In this document: positions 10,388-21,611 of the stretch, piece by piece
Numbering within the stretch: the first letter of the stretch is position 1
Layout: every line of letters starts with the position of its first letter
Source of the DNA: Timema cristinae
Lineage: Eukaryota > Arthropoda > Insecta > Phasmatodea > Timematidae
DNA length: 64,000 bases
NCBI GenBank assembly: GCA_039000515.1
Contig: JBCFYV010000100.1
Location: forward strand, 30,306,421 to 30,370,420
Direction: 5' to 3'
The notes under the pieces: model-generated
Database searches by the model: none
The model's input: only the letters and a program-made list of their open reading frames with translations
Told to the model about the DNA's origin: nothing
Position numbers and translations under genes: made by a program

Positions 10388-11318
10388 TTAAGGCGGCCAC
10401 CGTGGTCAGCGAAACAGTATCTATCGCTGTTAAACCACATGGTTTAAAATACATTGGTCTGCTAGTGAGCGTGAGTTTAGGGCAGTATTTTTGCAGTATT
10501 TATAGCACAAACATCTTTTGGCCAAAATAAATCAAATATTTCTTCTATAGAATCATAGAGTTTAGTTTTCTACACATGCTAATCTCAACAGTTGTTGAAT
10601 ATCTGTCATGAGCATGGCGGCATTTGGTGACAAACTTTTCTCTTTATTTAAAAAGTTTGTCACCAAATGCCGCCATGCTCATGACAGATATTCAACAACT
10701 GTTGAGATTAGCATGTGTAGAAAACTAAACTCTATGTTTCTATAGAAGAAATATTTGATTTATTTTGGCCAAAATATGTTTGTACTGTAAAAACTGCAAA
10801 ATTAATGCACTAAACTCGCGCTCACTAGCACCCCGCCTTAATAGAACTACTTTTCTATTCTTTCTAAGCTTGCACTCCCTTTCGGCCTTTACCTACAACC
10901 AGCCTTTGTCATTCAAATAAGAAATAGGGGAAATAAAACAACGAAACTTTTTATCTCAAAGTAAAAAGAAAAGCTCACTGATAGTACTTAAATATCTTTA
11001 CATTTTCTGTTGGAAGTTTATCAAAATATGAGTGTATTTGCTAACTATAGAGTGTTTTTTCATCAAGCTTAGTCTCATAGTTTCGCAAATATGTTTAAAA
11101 AGTCGTTGGAAATGAGTTAATGTCACATTTTAATACATTTGTATCCTATTAATAAAGATTAAATTATATTGTTGTTGAATGAAGAGAGCATTGTTGGAAT
11201 ATTTCGTCTTTATTTTGTGGTGTACCATATTTTGAAATAACGCATCGTGGAATTTATTAATGCAATAGAGCTGAACATCTGCGCGGCAATTTCTCGCTTA
11301 CCAAGGCGGCCGTCTTAA
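10388..11318. mobile_element. TTAA-flanked DNA transposon, copy 1, carrying a nested foldback
   Basis: Bounded by TTAA at 10388-10391 and 11315-11318. The first 21 bases inside (GGCGGCCACCGTGGTCAGCG...) match the inverted right end at 17 of 21 positions. The sequence aligns with 36974-37536 along both sides of an insertion of about 370-390 bp, the foldback element below. TTAA targets are typical of piggyBac-type elements; no transposase is present, so it would be non-autonomous. Confidence 0.75.
10461..10829. mobile_element. foldback (near-perfect palindrome) element
   Basis: Inverted termini GCTAGTGAGCGTGAGTTTAG and its near-complement (19 of 20). Bases 10556-10637 and 10655-10736 are perfect inverted repeats of 82 bp around a 17-base spacer, including ATGCCGCCATGCTCATGACA. 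Outer arms align with a few mismatches. By comparison with related copies the right edge may extend to TTAA at 10838-10841. Confidence 0.85.
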
Positions 11319-11361
11319 TTGGTAAATACCTAGCTAGGGGGTTGGGTTGTTGTTGATATGT

Positions 11362-12023
11362 TTTAAGGTGGGATAGTAGGGGACGCGAGAAAAGGCCAAT
11401 GACTTTTCAGTTGTTATAGCAAAACATTTCTTTGTCCAAAATAAATGAAATATTCCTCAAGTAGTGACGTTTAGTTTAATTTTCTTCACACGATGATATA
11501 AACAGTTGTTGATTATTTGTCAAGGATGTCCTGGAATTTAATGTCAACTTTTTCTATCATTTAAAGAACTTTGTCTTCTAATGCCGCTATGTTCATGACA
11601 GATATTCAACAAAAATGTTGATATCACCTTGTGATGAAAATTAAACTATAAGTTTGAATTGGATAAATATTTTATTTATTTTGGTCAAAAACTGTTTTGA
11701 TATATTTATTTAGCACTGCGTCTTAATACACGTTCTGGTTATACGATTATGTATTGATTACTCTAATGAGTTAGGAATTGGTAAGGTTGAATTTATAGGA
11801 AGTGAACCCGCATTTGTGTGAAGGGAGAGTGGAAAAACCATTTCGGGAAAACCTCCCCCAGTTCATCCAGCCGAGATTCGAACCTCAATCTATCCATCCT
11901 CGGCAATCTAGCTCAACACGAAATTAGCGCGTTAGCTATCTACACCACCGAGGCGGGTTGTTTTGCTATAAAAACTGCCAAAACGCTGACCTTTTCTCGC
12001 GTCTCCTACATCCCCACCATAAA
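11362..12023. mobile_element. foldback-family copy 2, interrupted by a SINE
   Basis: Ends TTAAGGTGGGATAGTAGGGG and the inverse of CCTACATCCCCACCATAAA. Arms show GGATGTCCTGG / TGTTCATGACAGATATTCAA as in copy 1 but diverged. A family A SINE (11705-11958) lies in the right arm. Confidence 0.75.
11705..11958 (-). mobile_element. SINE family A inside the foldback element
   Basis: Target duplication TGTTTTGATATA (11693-11704) / TGTTTTGCTATA (11959-11970), one mismatch. Ends in CACCACCGAGGCGGGT. Confidence 0.88.
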
Positions 12024-12169
12024 CACACTTTTAATACCTTCATTTAAAACTAATTAATAAAGCTAACAGAAGTAACAGTAAACTGAGCTGAGAACTCAGT
12101 AAAAAATATCATCTAAAAACTAATTAATCAAAGTGTATGAAAATAGTCTCAAAAACTCGTCCCTCATTG

Positions 12170-12460
12170 GCTAACAGATACGTGCTATGCGCGGTGGCGT
12201 CCTGAACCAGAGACTGCGTCAGGTCAGTACACTGTGGGACCGGCGTCGATCAATACGACGTGACCTTCGTCGGGACGCGACAGCACTTGCTCCCTTCTTA
12301 CCCTCACCTTGACATCGTTTCAAAAACTATTGTTCATTCCGTTCCCATGGCAACACTTCGGCTTTCATCGGGCAGTTTTTTTTTTATCGACGGTCGATGA
12401 AACAATATTTATTTTGATTGGTGTTTTCTTTATTACCACCAAACGGTCGATCGCAAAAAA
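12170..12460. other. CpG-richer unique island within the intron
   Basis: Unusually many CpGs for this window (TGCGCGGTGGCGTCC, GACCGGCGTCGATCAATACG, CGTCGGGACGCGACAG, ATCGACGGTCGATG). Contains an X-box-like palindrome and ATTGG motifs. No open frame recognised. Could be an intronic enhancer, an alternative promoter or an unrecognised element. Confidence 0.35.
12341..12354. promoter_or_regulatory. RFX X-box-like motif
   Basis: GTTCCCATGGCAAC matches the RFX consensus GTNRCCNNRGYAAC at all but one position. Located inside the CpG-richer island. Single-motif matches are weak evidence. Confidence 0.25.
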
Positions 12461-12589
12461 TTTCCTGTGGTTCAAATATGAACACGGATGTCGGAGATTA
12501 ATCCCAGCTTGGTGCTCTGCCATTGATTTTTTTCATTCACTATAGTTTATTCTGCTCTATTCTTTCATATGATTCAATGTCTCCAACAG

Positions 12590-12895
12590 CCTCTGTGGTC
12601 TAGTGGTCAGAGCTACTAGCTACAAATCAAGAGGTCCCGGGTCAATCCCTGTTGCTTTCAGGTTTTTTTCTGTGAAGCAGTGGGTTTGGAACAGGGTCAA
12701 ATTCGGCCTCATGGGGCGAAATGAGGAGCTACTTGACTAAATAAATAGCAGCTCCGGTCTAGAAAGTTGAGATTAATGCCCATAGGTTTTGATGTGCCAA
12801 CCAAATGACACCCTATATCCGCAAATGTTGTCACAATCATCGCTAATGACAGTGGCCACTCGATCGGTATAGATTAGTTGCGGGCTCACGCCATG
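12590..12895 (+). mobile_element. SINE family D
   Basis: Head GCCTCTGTGGTCTAGTGGTC (A box) with B-box-like GGGTCAATCCC, then GTGAAGCAGTGGGTTTGGAA and GAGGAGCTACTTGACTAAAT. Ends near GCGGGCTCACGCC. This and the copy at 5995 define the family; the 3' part resembles neither the A/B tail nor the C tail. Confidence 0.78.
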
Positions 12896-12915
12896 GAGCT
12901 TGGAGTTTATTTAAT

Positions 12916-13130
12916 TTCTGCATCGCTTCCTACTACCCGTCCGAGATATCCAAATTCAAGTATAATAATGTGGCAGAAAGGAGGAATGTAAGATTAGAGA
13001 AAATTTATGCGCACTTTGAGCGAGAGTAGAAAATAATTACACTCAGCAGGGACTCAGAACCAAACCTTCCCATCACCGAAAAACTAAATTTGACGAGCTT
13101 GGAGTTTATTCCACGTGACTGCCGATGCGT
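12916..13130 (-). mobile_element. degenerate SINE with common-type tail
   Basis: CATCGCTTCCTACTACCCGT marks the tail and AGAGTAGAAAATAATTACAC the body. The head is not clearly of type A, A' or B. Confidence 0.45.
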
Positions 13131-13640
13131 ACGTCACTCAGTTATGTTTTCTTAGATAGTTGAAGCGATGAATAGTTATTAATGACGTTAGAAACTTATA
13201 ATAAATAGAAGGGTGAAGCCCTTTCCTTGGTTTTCTCACGGCCAAAGACTGACTAAGGTCATACTGCTAAGAAGCCCTAACGGTATCCTTCAAACCACTT
13301 AGTTGTTTTACAACTCATTTCCACTTTGAGAACTTCAATAACTCCCCCTCCGTCCCGTCTTCACCTCGAGCTTCTAAAGAGAACATGTCTGTTTTCCGTC
13401 AATCAACCCCGTTGACGCCAGTACTCCGTCAGATTGGCGTCGTCGTAAAGATTACATTGGAGGAAATGATAGCTATTTACTGCGAAACTCTCGAAAACTC
13501 CCAGGGCTACGCAGTAGATTCAGAGAGCCTAGGGCATTAGAATTTTGAGGGACCCCCCACTCACCCCTTCACACTAAATAATTAACTTTATTTATGAACT
13601 TTATTAAAATGTACCAATACATATTATTTACATGATAAAA
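13131..13640. other. unique-looking intron sequence, moderate GC
   Basis: 13210-13560 is less AT-rich than its surroundings and free of recognised repeats. No open frame with splice sites seen. Confidence 0.4.
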
Positions 13641-13889
13641 ACCCGCTTAAGTGGCCGAATGATCTAAGGTGTCACTCTCGTGTTAGATAGGCCAGCTTAT
13701 GACGGGGAGATTGGGGTTCAAATCCCGGTCGAGTCTACTAAGAGTGGTTTTACCTAAATGTTTTACCACTTTCCTTTCACGCAAATTAGGGTAGATTATA
13801 TCTCAAATGCTTCTTTTTACGTTCATACCCCACTAGAGTGGTTATCATATATGCGTATAGCCTGAACAGAAAGTAAGACGCGGCGATGG
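13641..13889 (+). mobile_element. SINE family A'
   Basis: Head ACCCGCTTAAGTGGCCGAAT, B box GGTTCAAATCCC, tail with GAACAGAAAGTAAGACGCGG and an A run. The body is diverged. Confidence 0.75.
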
Positions 13890-14047
13890 AAAAAAAAACT
13901 GTTAAAAACAATGTAAAGTTTTCTTCACACACAAAGCTATCTTATTCTTATCTTTACAATGTGAACCACCTTTTAAATAGACAAATAAGTTTAAAGAAAA
14001 CATCAAAATACATTTCCATTCATTTTGTAAGAATAAAAGTACAAAAA

Positions 14048-14434
14048 AAATTGCTTTCCTCCATGGATAACTGAAAGAAAGGTTAAGTAAGGAAGACAAG
14101 TACTAAAGAGAATTTCCTCCATGTAAAAGAAGTGTAATTAGATAAATGGGAGAGGTTAATTAGGAAGAAAAGTTCAAAAAGAGCTTTCCTCCATGTCAAT
14201 TAAGTGTAACTGGATAAATGGACAAAAGGTTAAGTAAGTTCAAAAAGAGCTTTCCTCCATGTAAAAGAAGTGTAATTAGATAAATGGGAGAGGTTAATTA
14301 GGAAGAAAAGTTCAAAAAGAGCTTTCCTCCATGTCAATTAAGTGTAACTGGATAAATGGACAAAAGGTTAAGTAAGTTCAAAAAGAGCTTTCCTTCATGT
14401 CAAATAAGTTTAATTAGATAAATGGACGATAGGT
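14048..14434 (+). repeat. minisatellite, 66-bp and 72-bp units alternating
   Basis: Units carry TTCAAAAAGAGCTTTCCTCC; one type continues ATGTCAATTAAGTGTAACTG, the other ATGTAAAAGAAGTGTAATTA. Together they make a higher-order unit of about 138 bp, nearly identical between repeats in the middle and diverged at both edges. Confidence 0.88.
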
Positions 14435-14861
14435 TTGTGTAGGATACAATAAAAATCTTGTATAAGTTTATTATTTCTGTTGTCAACATCCTTTTTTCTC
14501 AACCAATACAAAGCCTACAGCGGTGAATAAGGTATCAGTGGATAGGATATTATATCAACTTCTGACATAGCATACACAGTTTATATTAAAACACAATGTT
14601 TGTTTAAATTGTAAGTTAAAAGAAAAATCCAACAATATTTTTGATTGAATGTGCGAAAGTTTCTCAAGTGTTTACTGGTTTACTATGATAGGGACTAAAG
14701 ACTGGTGTAGTAGTGGTAGTTTTGTAAGTGTAATTCTCACTGTAGTTTTCCCATTCTCTTTCCACGTTAATGCCTATTCTATTCCTCCTACTCCTGTAGA
14801 ATAATTCCCTAATAACACGTCATATTTCTCGCCTAGGTGAACAAGCAGACTAAAATGTCAA

Positions 14862-15058
14862 GATTATCCAGTCGGGTTTGCCGGTGAAATAAAGGTCGGA
14901 GCTTAAATACCAAGAGAGGGTTTTCCTAAATGGTCTTAAAGTTCTTCCTTATACGGTAATGGAGGTAAATTTAATATAAATTCTACCTTCCTCATCCCCA
15001 CATAATTAATGTGATTAAAAATGTGGCTCATCAGGACGGGTAGTAAGAAGCAATGGGG
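14862..15058 (+). mobile_element. SINE family A'-like, degenerate
   Basis: Ends GGACGGGTAGTAAGAAGC and contains GGTTTTCCTAAATGGTC. The stretch before it (14690-14820) may be another eroded copy. Confidence 0.5.
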
Positions 15059-15079
15059 GAAAAAACACTCGTGTTGAAC

Positions 15080-15127
<48 letters not shown>
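15080..15127. repeat. (AAT)n microsatellite
   Basis: Uninterrupted run of about 16 AAT/TAA units. The SINE tails in this window end in the same trinucleotide, so it may be what is left of one. Confidence 0.9.
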
Positions 15128-15197
15128 TTAAAATAACAACCCAACTAAACAAAACATGTTTCTGCCTTCAGTAAAATTTATTTAAATGTTTGCGTTT

Positions 15198-15437
15198 TTT
15201 AATGTTTCTTACTACTCGTTCGGATTATACGTTACAAGACGATTCGAATAGGAATGAAGAATGTAGAATGTAGGATTAAATATACCCGAATTTGCATAGA
15301 GGGAGAGTGGAAAATCATTTAGCAAAAATCACCCCAGTTCATCCGACTGAAATTTGAGCCTCGACCTCTCCGTCCTCAGCAGTATGGCTCAACACGAGAC
15401 TAGCGCGTGAGCTAACTACGCCATCGAGGTGGGTAAT
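15198..15437 (-). mobile_element. SINE family A, outer-left member of an inverted duplication
   Basis: GTTCGGATTATACG tail side to CTACGCCATCGAGGTGGGT head side. It faces the plus-strand copy at 16703 across the inverted arms, so the pair probably descends from one copy. Confidence 0.8.
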
Positions 15438-15690
15438 GTATATTTATTTTAACTTTTCATATAAATATTTGTAAATTATGCCTTTTGACTACTTGATGTG
15501 GCGCATCATTGCAAAGTAGCAAATTATTACTTTCAATATAAATATTTTTCTTAACTTCAAAATTTGTAATACTCCTCACTAAAACTATAAATATTACAAA
15601 AGTAATATAATATAGTTCACTGGTGACCGAGTGGTAGAGACTCGAATCTTAATCAGGTGTCCTGTTAGGCTTTTTTTTTAACACCACGTC
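15198..15690. repeat. left arm of a large inverted duplication
   Basis: Reverse complement of about 16455-16930. Non-SINE portion shared: TTTTGACTACTTGATGTGGC, AGCAAATTATTACTTTCA, TTCTTAACTTCAAAATTTG, GTTCACTGGTGACC. I judge identity at over 80% by eye. Confidence 0.75.
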
Positions 15691-15895
15691 ATACTAACCG
15701 TTCAGGCAATATTTAGATGAAGTATAACCCACATTTGTGTGGAGATAGAGTGGAAAAACCATTTATGAAAACAAATACCCTCTGTACGCCCAGCCGGGAC
15801 CTTAATTTCCCCCCGGCCTACCCCCTCCCCCTCCCCCGCGTCTCCGGAAATCAATTCCAACACGAGTGTGACTCGTTAGACAAGCGATGAGGGCT
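15672..15895 (-). mobile_element. SINE (common tail), with C/T-rich expansion
   Basis: AACACCACGTCATACTAACC tail, GAGTGGAAAAACCATTTATG body. Pyrimidine-rich insertions at 15801-15835 and 15898-15917 separate body and head. Confidence 0.6.
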
Positions 15896-16200
15896 CCTTT
15901 CCCCCCCCCCCCCCTTTTATCCAAGATACCCTGTAAAATATGGTAGCATTGGATTCACATCAGTTATTTCTACTGCGCATGTCCAGGTACTTTAATTATG
16001 CGCAGGTTTTTGTGACCGATACGAACATTGCTAATGGCAGCCATGAGAAGTTGTTCTTCAGAAAGTACTTGTGGAAAACATGTAATGTATTCCGCACTGA
16101 TATAAGTACCAAACGGATAAAAAAAAAGTAGTCTGAGTGTAAAAGGCTAAATACCAAGTCATGTACACGTTGGTATGCAAATCAGGACATGTGTGGCAGA

Positions 16201-16330
16201 GGCCGTCATACTACCCGTCCGGACTATCCACATATTTACTTACACTATTAAGGTGGGGACGATGAAGGTAGAAATAAAAGGAATTTTAACAAAATTGACG
16301 TGGGAAGTGGGGAAACATTTGGAAGGACAG
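16201..16330 (-). mobile_element. SINE fragment (tail and body)
   Basis: GTCATACTACCCGTCCGGAC and GACGATGAAGGTAGAA. It abuts the next element head to head. Confidence 0.5.
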
Positions 16331-16465
16331 GTTTCATGACTCGGTGGTAGCGTGATCTAACGCGTTTTCTCTTGCAGTAGACTAAACTGACGATGACTGG
16401 GAGATCAAGGTTCGAATCTTGGTTAGGTAGTTTATCAAAAATAGTTATGCGGTGCTAAAAAGAAA
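16331..16465 (+). mobile_element. SINE family A', internally deleted
   Basis: Head ACTCGGTGGTAGCGTGATCT, B box GGTTCGAATCTT, then almost directly ATGCGGTGCTAAAAAG, so body and most of the tail are missing. Confidence 0.6.
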
Positions 16466-16930
16466 CCTATGAGGACACCTCGAACCTCAAGCCTCTAGCA
16501 CTTGGTCACCAATGAACCAGATTATATTATTTTGGTAATATTCATAATTATTTTAGTAAGGTGTATTACAAATTTCGAAGTTAAGAAAAAAATGTAAAAT
16601 GAAAGTAATAATTTGCTGCTTTAAAATGATGCACCACATCAGGTAGTCAAAAAGCATAGCTTACAGATATTTATATGCAAAGTTAAAACGAAATATGTAT
16701 TACCCGCCTCGGTGGCGTAGTTAGCTAAGGCGCTAGTTTCGTGTTGAGATAGACTGCAGAGGACGGGGAGACCGAGGTTTGAATCTCGGTTGGGTGATTT
16801 CCCTAAATGGGTTTCCACTTTCCCTCCATGCGAATGCGGGTTCATTTCCTCTCAATTCAACCTTCGCAATTCCTTACCCATTAGTGTAATTAGGACTGAA
16901 GGGTACAACCCGAATGAGCTAAATAAAAAA
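16455..16930. repeat. right arm of a large inverted duplication
   Basis: See the arm at 15198-15690. The intervening 765 bases are SINE fragments and unique DNA. Confidence 0.75.
16703..16927 (+). mobile_element. SINE family A, outer-right member of an inverted duplication
   Basis: ACCCGCCTCGGTGGCGTAGT to ACAACCCGAATGAGCTAAAT; the tail is damaged at its last third. Confidence 0.85.
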
Positions 16931-17094
16931 CACATAAAGAACCATTAATTTGTTAGCATGTATGTATAGGGCCTATATAGGTGGGGTGATGAAAATGAAC
17001 GATATTAAAAAAGATTGAAAACAATAATAAATTAAAACTTTAGTATGGGTAGTTGTGAAGGGCAAATAGGTTGCAAAATGTAAGGTTATGAAAG

Positions 17095-17322
17095 AGAATT
17101 ATGTGCAATTTCTAGACCGACTGATTATATCAGACCACGACTTATAAACTAACTTAAATCTAGAATAGCCACAACACCCAGCCCCTTGTCCGTTAATTCA
17201 TCACTGTGAAAGAGCAAACCCAAATTTGACCCATGATACATTTTTCATCCAGACTGGGAATAAAACCGGGGTCCCTTAGCTCGGTAGACAGACATGTTAG
17301 CGACTGAGCTAAGGTGTCGGAC
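17095..17322 (-). mobile_element. SINE family C
   Basis: Head at the right (reverse of CCGACACCTTAGCTCAGTCG), tail at the left (reverse of TCTAGAAATTGCACATAATT). This copy shows the complete C head. Confidence 0.72.
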
Positions 17323-17364
17323 TTAATACACATTTGAGTACATACTTAATAATAATTGAAATAA

Positions 17365-20300
17365 GTATTATGACATCAATAATTACCATGACACCAGAAA
17401 GCAATATGGCATCAGTAGCTAACATAATATCAGAGAACACCATGGCTTCAGTAAGGAATATAGCATCAGTATCTAACATGGCATCAATAATTAATATAGC
17501 ATCCGTAGACAGTAGCTAATATGACACCAGAAAGCAATATGGCATCAGTAGCTAACATAACATCAGAGAACACCATGGCATCAGTAAGGAATATATCATC
17601 AGTATCTAACATGGCATCAATAATTAATATAGCATCCGTAGACAGTAGCTAATATGACACCAGAAAGCAATATGGCATCAGTAGCTAACATAACATCAGA
17701 GACCACCATGGCATCAGTTAGGAATATAGCATCAGTATCTAACATGGTATCAATAATTAATATAGCATCCGTAGACAGTAGCTAATATGACACCAGAAAG
17801 CAACATGGCATCAGTAGCTAACATAACATCAGAGAACACCATGGCTTCAGTATGGAATATACCATCAGTAGCTAACATGGCATCAGTAGCTAACATGGTA
17901 TCAATATGTAATATAGTATTAGTAGCTAACATGGTATCAGTATGTAATATAGTATCAGTAGCTAACATGGCATCAATAATTAATATAGCATCCGTAGACA
18001 GTAGCTAATATGACACCAGAAAGCAACATGGCATCAGTAGCTAACATATCATCAGAGAACACCATGGTATCAGTTAGGAATACACCATCATTAGTTAACA
18101 TGGCATCAGTAGCTAACATGGTATCAGTATGTAATATAGTATCAGTAGCTAACATGGTATCAGTATGTAATATAGTATCAGTAGCTAACATGGCATCAAT
18201 AATTAATATAGCATCCGTAGACAGTAGCTAATATGACACCAGAAAGCAACATGGCATCAGTAGCTAACATAACATCAGAGAACACCATGGCTTCAGTAAG
18301 GAATATAGCATCAGTATCTAACATGGCATCAATAATTAATATAGCATCCGTAGACAGTAGCTAATATGACACCAAAAGCAACATGGCATCAGTAGCTAAC
18401 ATAACATCAGAAAACACCATGGCTTCAGTATGGAATATACCATCAGTAGCTAACATGGCATCAGTAGCTAACATGGTATCAGTATGTAATATAGTATCAG
18501 TAACTAACATGGTATCAGTAAGTAATATAGTATCAGTAGCTAACATGGCATCAGTAGCTAACATGGTATCAGTATGTAATATAGTATCGGTAGCTAACAT
18601 GGTATCAGTATGTAATATAGTATCGGTAGCTAACATGGTATCAGTATGTAATATAGTATCGGTAGCTAACATGGTATCAGTATGTAATATAGTATCGGTA
18701 GCTAACATGGTATCAGTATGTAATATATTATTATTATTAGCACCGCGTCTTACTACCCGTTCGGGTTATACGCACTTACGCTAATGTGTAATGGGTAGGG
18801 TGATTGTGAGATGAAATGAAGGACCTACAGTTTAACGTGGAATCCGAACCACGGTGGAGGCCTGGCATTCCCCACATTCACAAGAAGTCTTGTCAGAGGT
18901 GAAGGAAGGGTTTGGAAATCAGATAAATATGTGCCGGGACCGAGGATTGAACCCGGGCCGCCCCCACAGAAGTCTGACACCTTACCCCTAGACCACCAGG
19001 TCAACAATAGTATGTAATATAGTATCAGTAGCTAACATGGTATCAGTATGTAATATAGTATCAGTAGCTAACATGGCATCAGTATATAATATAGTATCAG
19101 TAGCTAGCATGGCATCAGTAGCTAACATGGTATCAGTATGTAATATAGTATCAGTAGCTAACATGGTATCAGTATGTAATATAGCATCAGTAGCTAACAT
19201 GGTATCAGTATGTAATATAGTATCAGTAGTTAACATGGTATCAGTATGTAATATAGCATCAGTAGCTAACATGGTATCAGTATGTAATATGATATCAGTA
19301 GCTAACATGGTATCAGTATGTAATATAGTATCAGTAGCTAGCATGGTATCAGTATGTAATATAGTATCAGTAGCTAACATGGTATCAGTATGTAATATAG
19401 TATCAGTAGCTAACATGGTATCAGTATGTAATATAGTATCAGTAGCTAACATGGTATCAGTATGTAATATAGTATCAGTAGCTAACATGGTATCAGTATG
19501 TAATATAGTATCAGTAGCTAGCATGGTATCAGTAGCTAACATGGTATCAGTATGTAATATAGTATCAGTAGCTAACATGGTATCAGTATGTAATATAGTA
19601 TCAGTAGCTAACATGGTATCAGTATGTAATATAGTATCAGTAGCTAACATGGTATCAGTATGTAATATAGTATCAGTAGCTAACATGGTATCAGTATGTA
19701 ATATAGTATCAGTAGCTAACATGGTATCAGTATGTAATATAATATCAGTAGCTAACATGGAATCAGTATGTAATATAGTATCAGTAGCTAACATGGTATC
19801 AGTATGTAATATAGTATCAGTAGCTAGCATGGTATCAGTTGCTAACATGGTATCAGTATGTAATATAGTATTAGTAGCTAGCATGGCATCAGTAGCTAAC
19901 ATGGTATCAGTATGTAATATAGTATCAGTAGCTAGCATGGTATCAGTAGCTAACATGGTATCAGTATGTAATATAGTATCAGTAGCTAACATGGTATCAG
20001 TATGTAATATAGTATCAGTAGCTAGCATGGTATCAGTAGCTAACATGGTATCAGTATGTAATATAGTATCAGTAGCTAACATGGTATCAGTATGTAATAT
20101 AGTATCAGTAGCTAACATGGTATCAGTATGTAATATAGTATCAGTAGCTAACATGGTATCAGTATGTAATATAGTATCAGTAGCTAACATGGTATCAGTA
20201 TGTAATATAGTATCAGTAGCTAACATGGTATCAGTAGCTAACATGGCATCAGTATGTAATATAGTATCAGTAGCTAACATGGTATCAGTATGTAATATAG

Positions 20301-20790
20301 TATCAGTAGCTAACATGGTATCAGTATGTAATATAGTATCAGTAGCTAACATGGTATCAGTATGTAATATAGTATCAGTAGCTAACATGGCAGAAGTAAG
20401 TAACATGGCATCAGTAGCTAACATGGTATCAGTATGTAATATAGTATCAGTAGCTAACATGGCATCAGTATGTAATATAATATCAGTAGCTAACATGGCA
20501 TCAGTAGCTAACATGGTATCAGTATGTAATATAGTATCAGTAGCTAACATGGTATCAGTATGTAATATAGCATCAGTAGCTAACATGGTATCAGTATGTA
20601 ATATAGTATCAGTAGCTAACATGGTATCAGTATGTAATATAGCATCAGTAGCTAACATGGTATCAGTATGTAATATAGTATCAGTAGCTAACATGGTATC
20701 AGTATGTAATATAGTATCAGTAGCTAACATGGTATCAGTATGTAATATAGTATCAGTAGCTAACATGGCAGAAGTAAGTAACATGGAATC
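17365..20790. repeat. 3.4-kb satellite array with 18-bp monomers
   Basis: Basic monomers such as ATGGTATCAGTAGCTAAC and TATAGTATCAGTATGTAA alternate. Left edge: 133-bp higher-order units begin with ATGACACCAGAAAGC at 17388, 17521, 17654 and 17787; two 223-bp units (17787, 18010) and another 133-bp unit follow. From about 18440 to 20790 it becomes a uniform 36-bp dimer array (VSVANM-VSVCNI when translated). Roughly 170 monomers. Because 18 is a multiple of 3, stops are excluded in several frames on both strands, which produces 622- and 605-codon open frames that are not genes. A SINE B interrupts the array at 18728-19008. Confidence 0.95.
18728..19008 (-). mobile_element. SINE family B inserted in the satellite
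   Basis: Target duplication AGTATGTAATATA (18715-18727 and 19009-19021) is a satellite monomer segment. Full-length from AGCACCGCGTCTTACTACCC to ACCCCTAGACCACCAGGTCA. Confidence 0.92.
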
Positions 20791-21235
20791 ATTGAGATTT
20801 ATCACACAACGCTTTCAAACAACTGACCTTTTCAGGTTTAATAACCAGGGATATTTCCCTAATCCGTTAGAAATGCTTGTGGCTGATACCATCGTAATAA
20901 GCTGATGCAAATTTATTGTTATGGGTATGTGAATTTCAATTTTACAAGACATAATGTTAAAATTTGATAGCCGGGATAATTTGTAGGTCTAATTTATGTA
21001 GTAGTTCGTTCTAAGGTTGACCTTCTCCTTTTATGATCCTTATTTTTCCTACACAAAGCTTGAGTTATTAGCGTCTGGGAATTCTTTTATTCTAAATAAC
21101 ACAAAATTATTCATATTCCGACTAATAAGTATTCACTTATATTCGAATACTAATCATATGAAGACCCTAAAGTCTATTAATCAAAACTTAAATTGGAAGG
21201 GCTGTCATTGTATTTGTTAATATTGTATTGTGTTA
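20791..21235. other. unique-looking sequence
   Basis: Satellite-derived open frames read through to here, but no coding or repeat signal of its own is visible. Confidence 0.45.
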
Positions 21236-21450
21236 TCAATTTAATTTTACAACTATTTTCAGGTAAAAGAAAAGTGATTCAACACTTGAATTTTACCATA
21301 CAAATATTTTCAGAGACGAAAAATATTATTAAAATTGTTGAATCTTACTTTGAAACTATTTAAAGATATATAAAAAAAAATACAATTGTTGAATTTTACC
21401 ATGCAGCTATTTTCAGATACAAGAAAATTGGTACAACTGTTGTGTTGTAT
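21236..21450 (+). repeat. degenerate tandem repeat, ~60-bp unit
   Basis: TTGAATTTTACCATACAAAT, TTGAATCTTACTTTGAAACT and TTGAATTTTACCATGCAGCT are successive unit starts, each followed by ATTTTCAGA-type sequence and an AAA(A)TTGT segment. Confidence 0.6.
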
Positions 21451-21611
21451 CATTCAACAAATTTTAGACTAAAATTATATAGATATTGTTAAAAGGGTTT
21501 AATTTTATTTTTCACCCATTGTAGGTGTTTTTTTTTGTAGGAGTATCTAATGGTACCATCTAAACATACCACCATTTATATCAGCAGACGACTCACGAAC
21601 TTTTTTTTTTC

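Noticed and set aside
17365..20790. CRISPR-like or other spaced-repeat array
   Set aside because: No unique spacers; units are contiguous 18-bp monomers, and the genome is animal.
19037..20905. 622-codon plus-strand frame (and a 605-codon minus-strand frame at 18988-20805)
   Set aside because: Both are made entirely of 6-residue repeats from the 18-bp satellite; being open on both strands at once is a consequence of the period, not selection.
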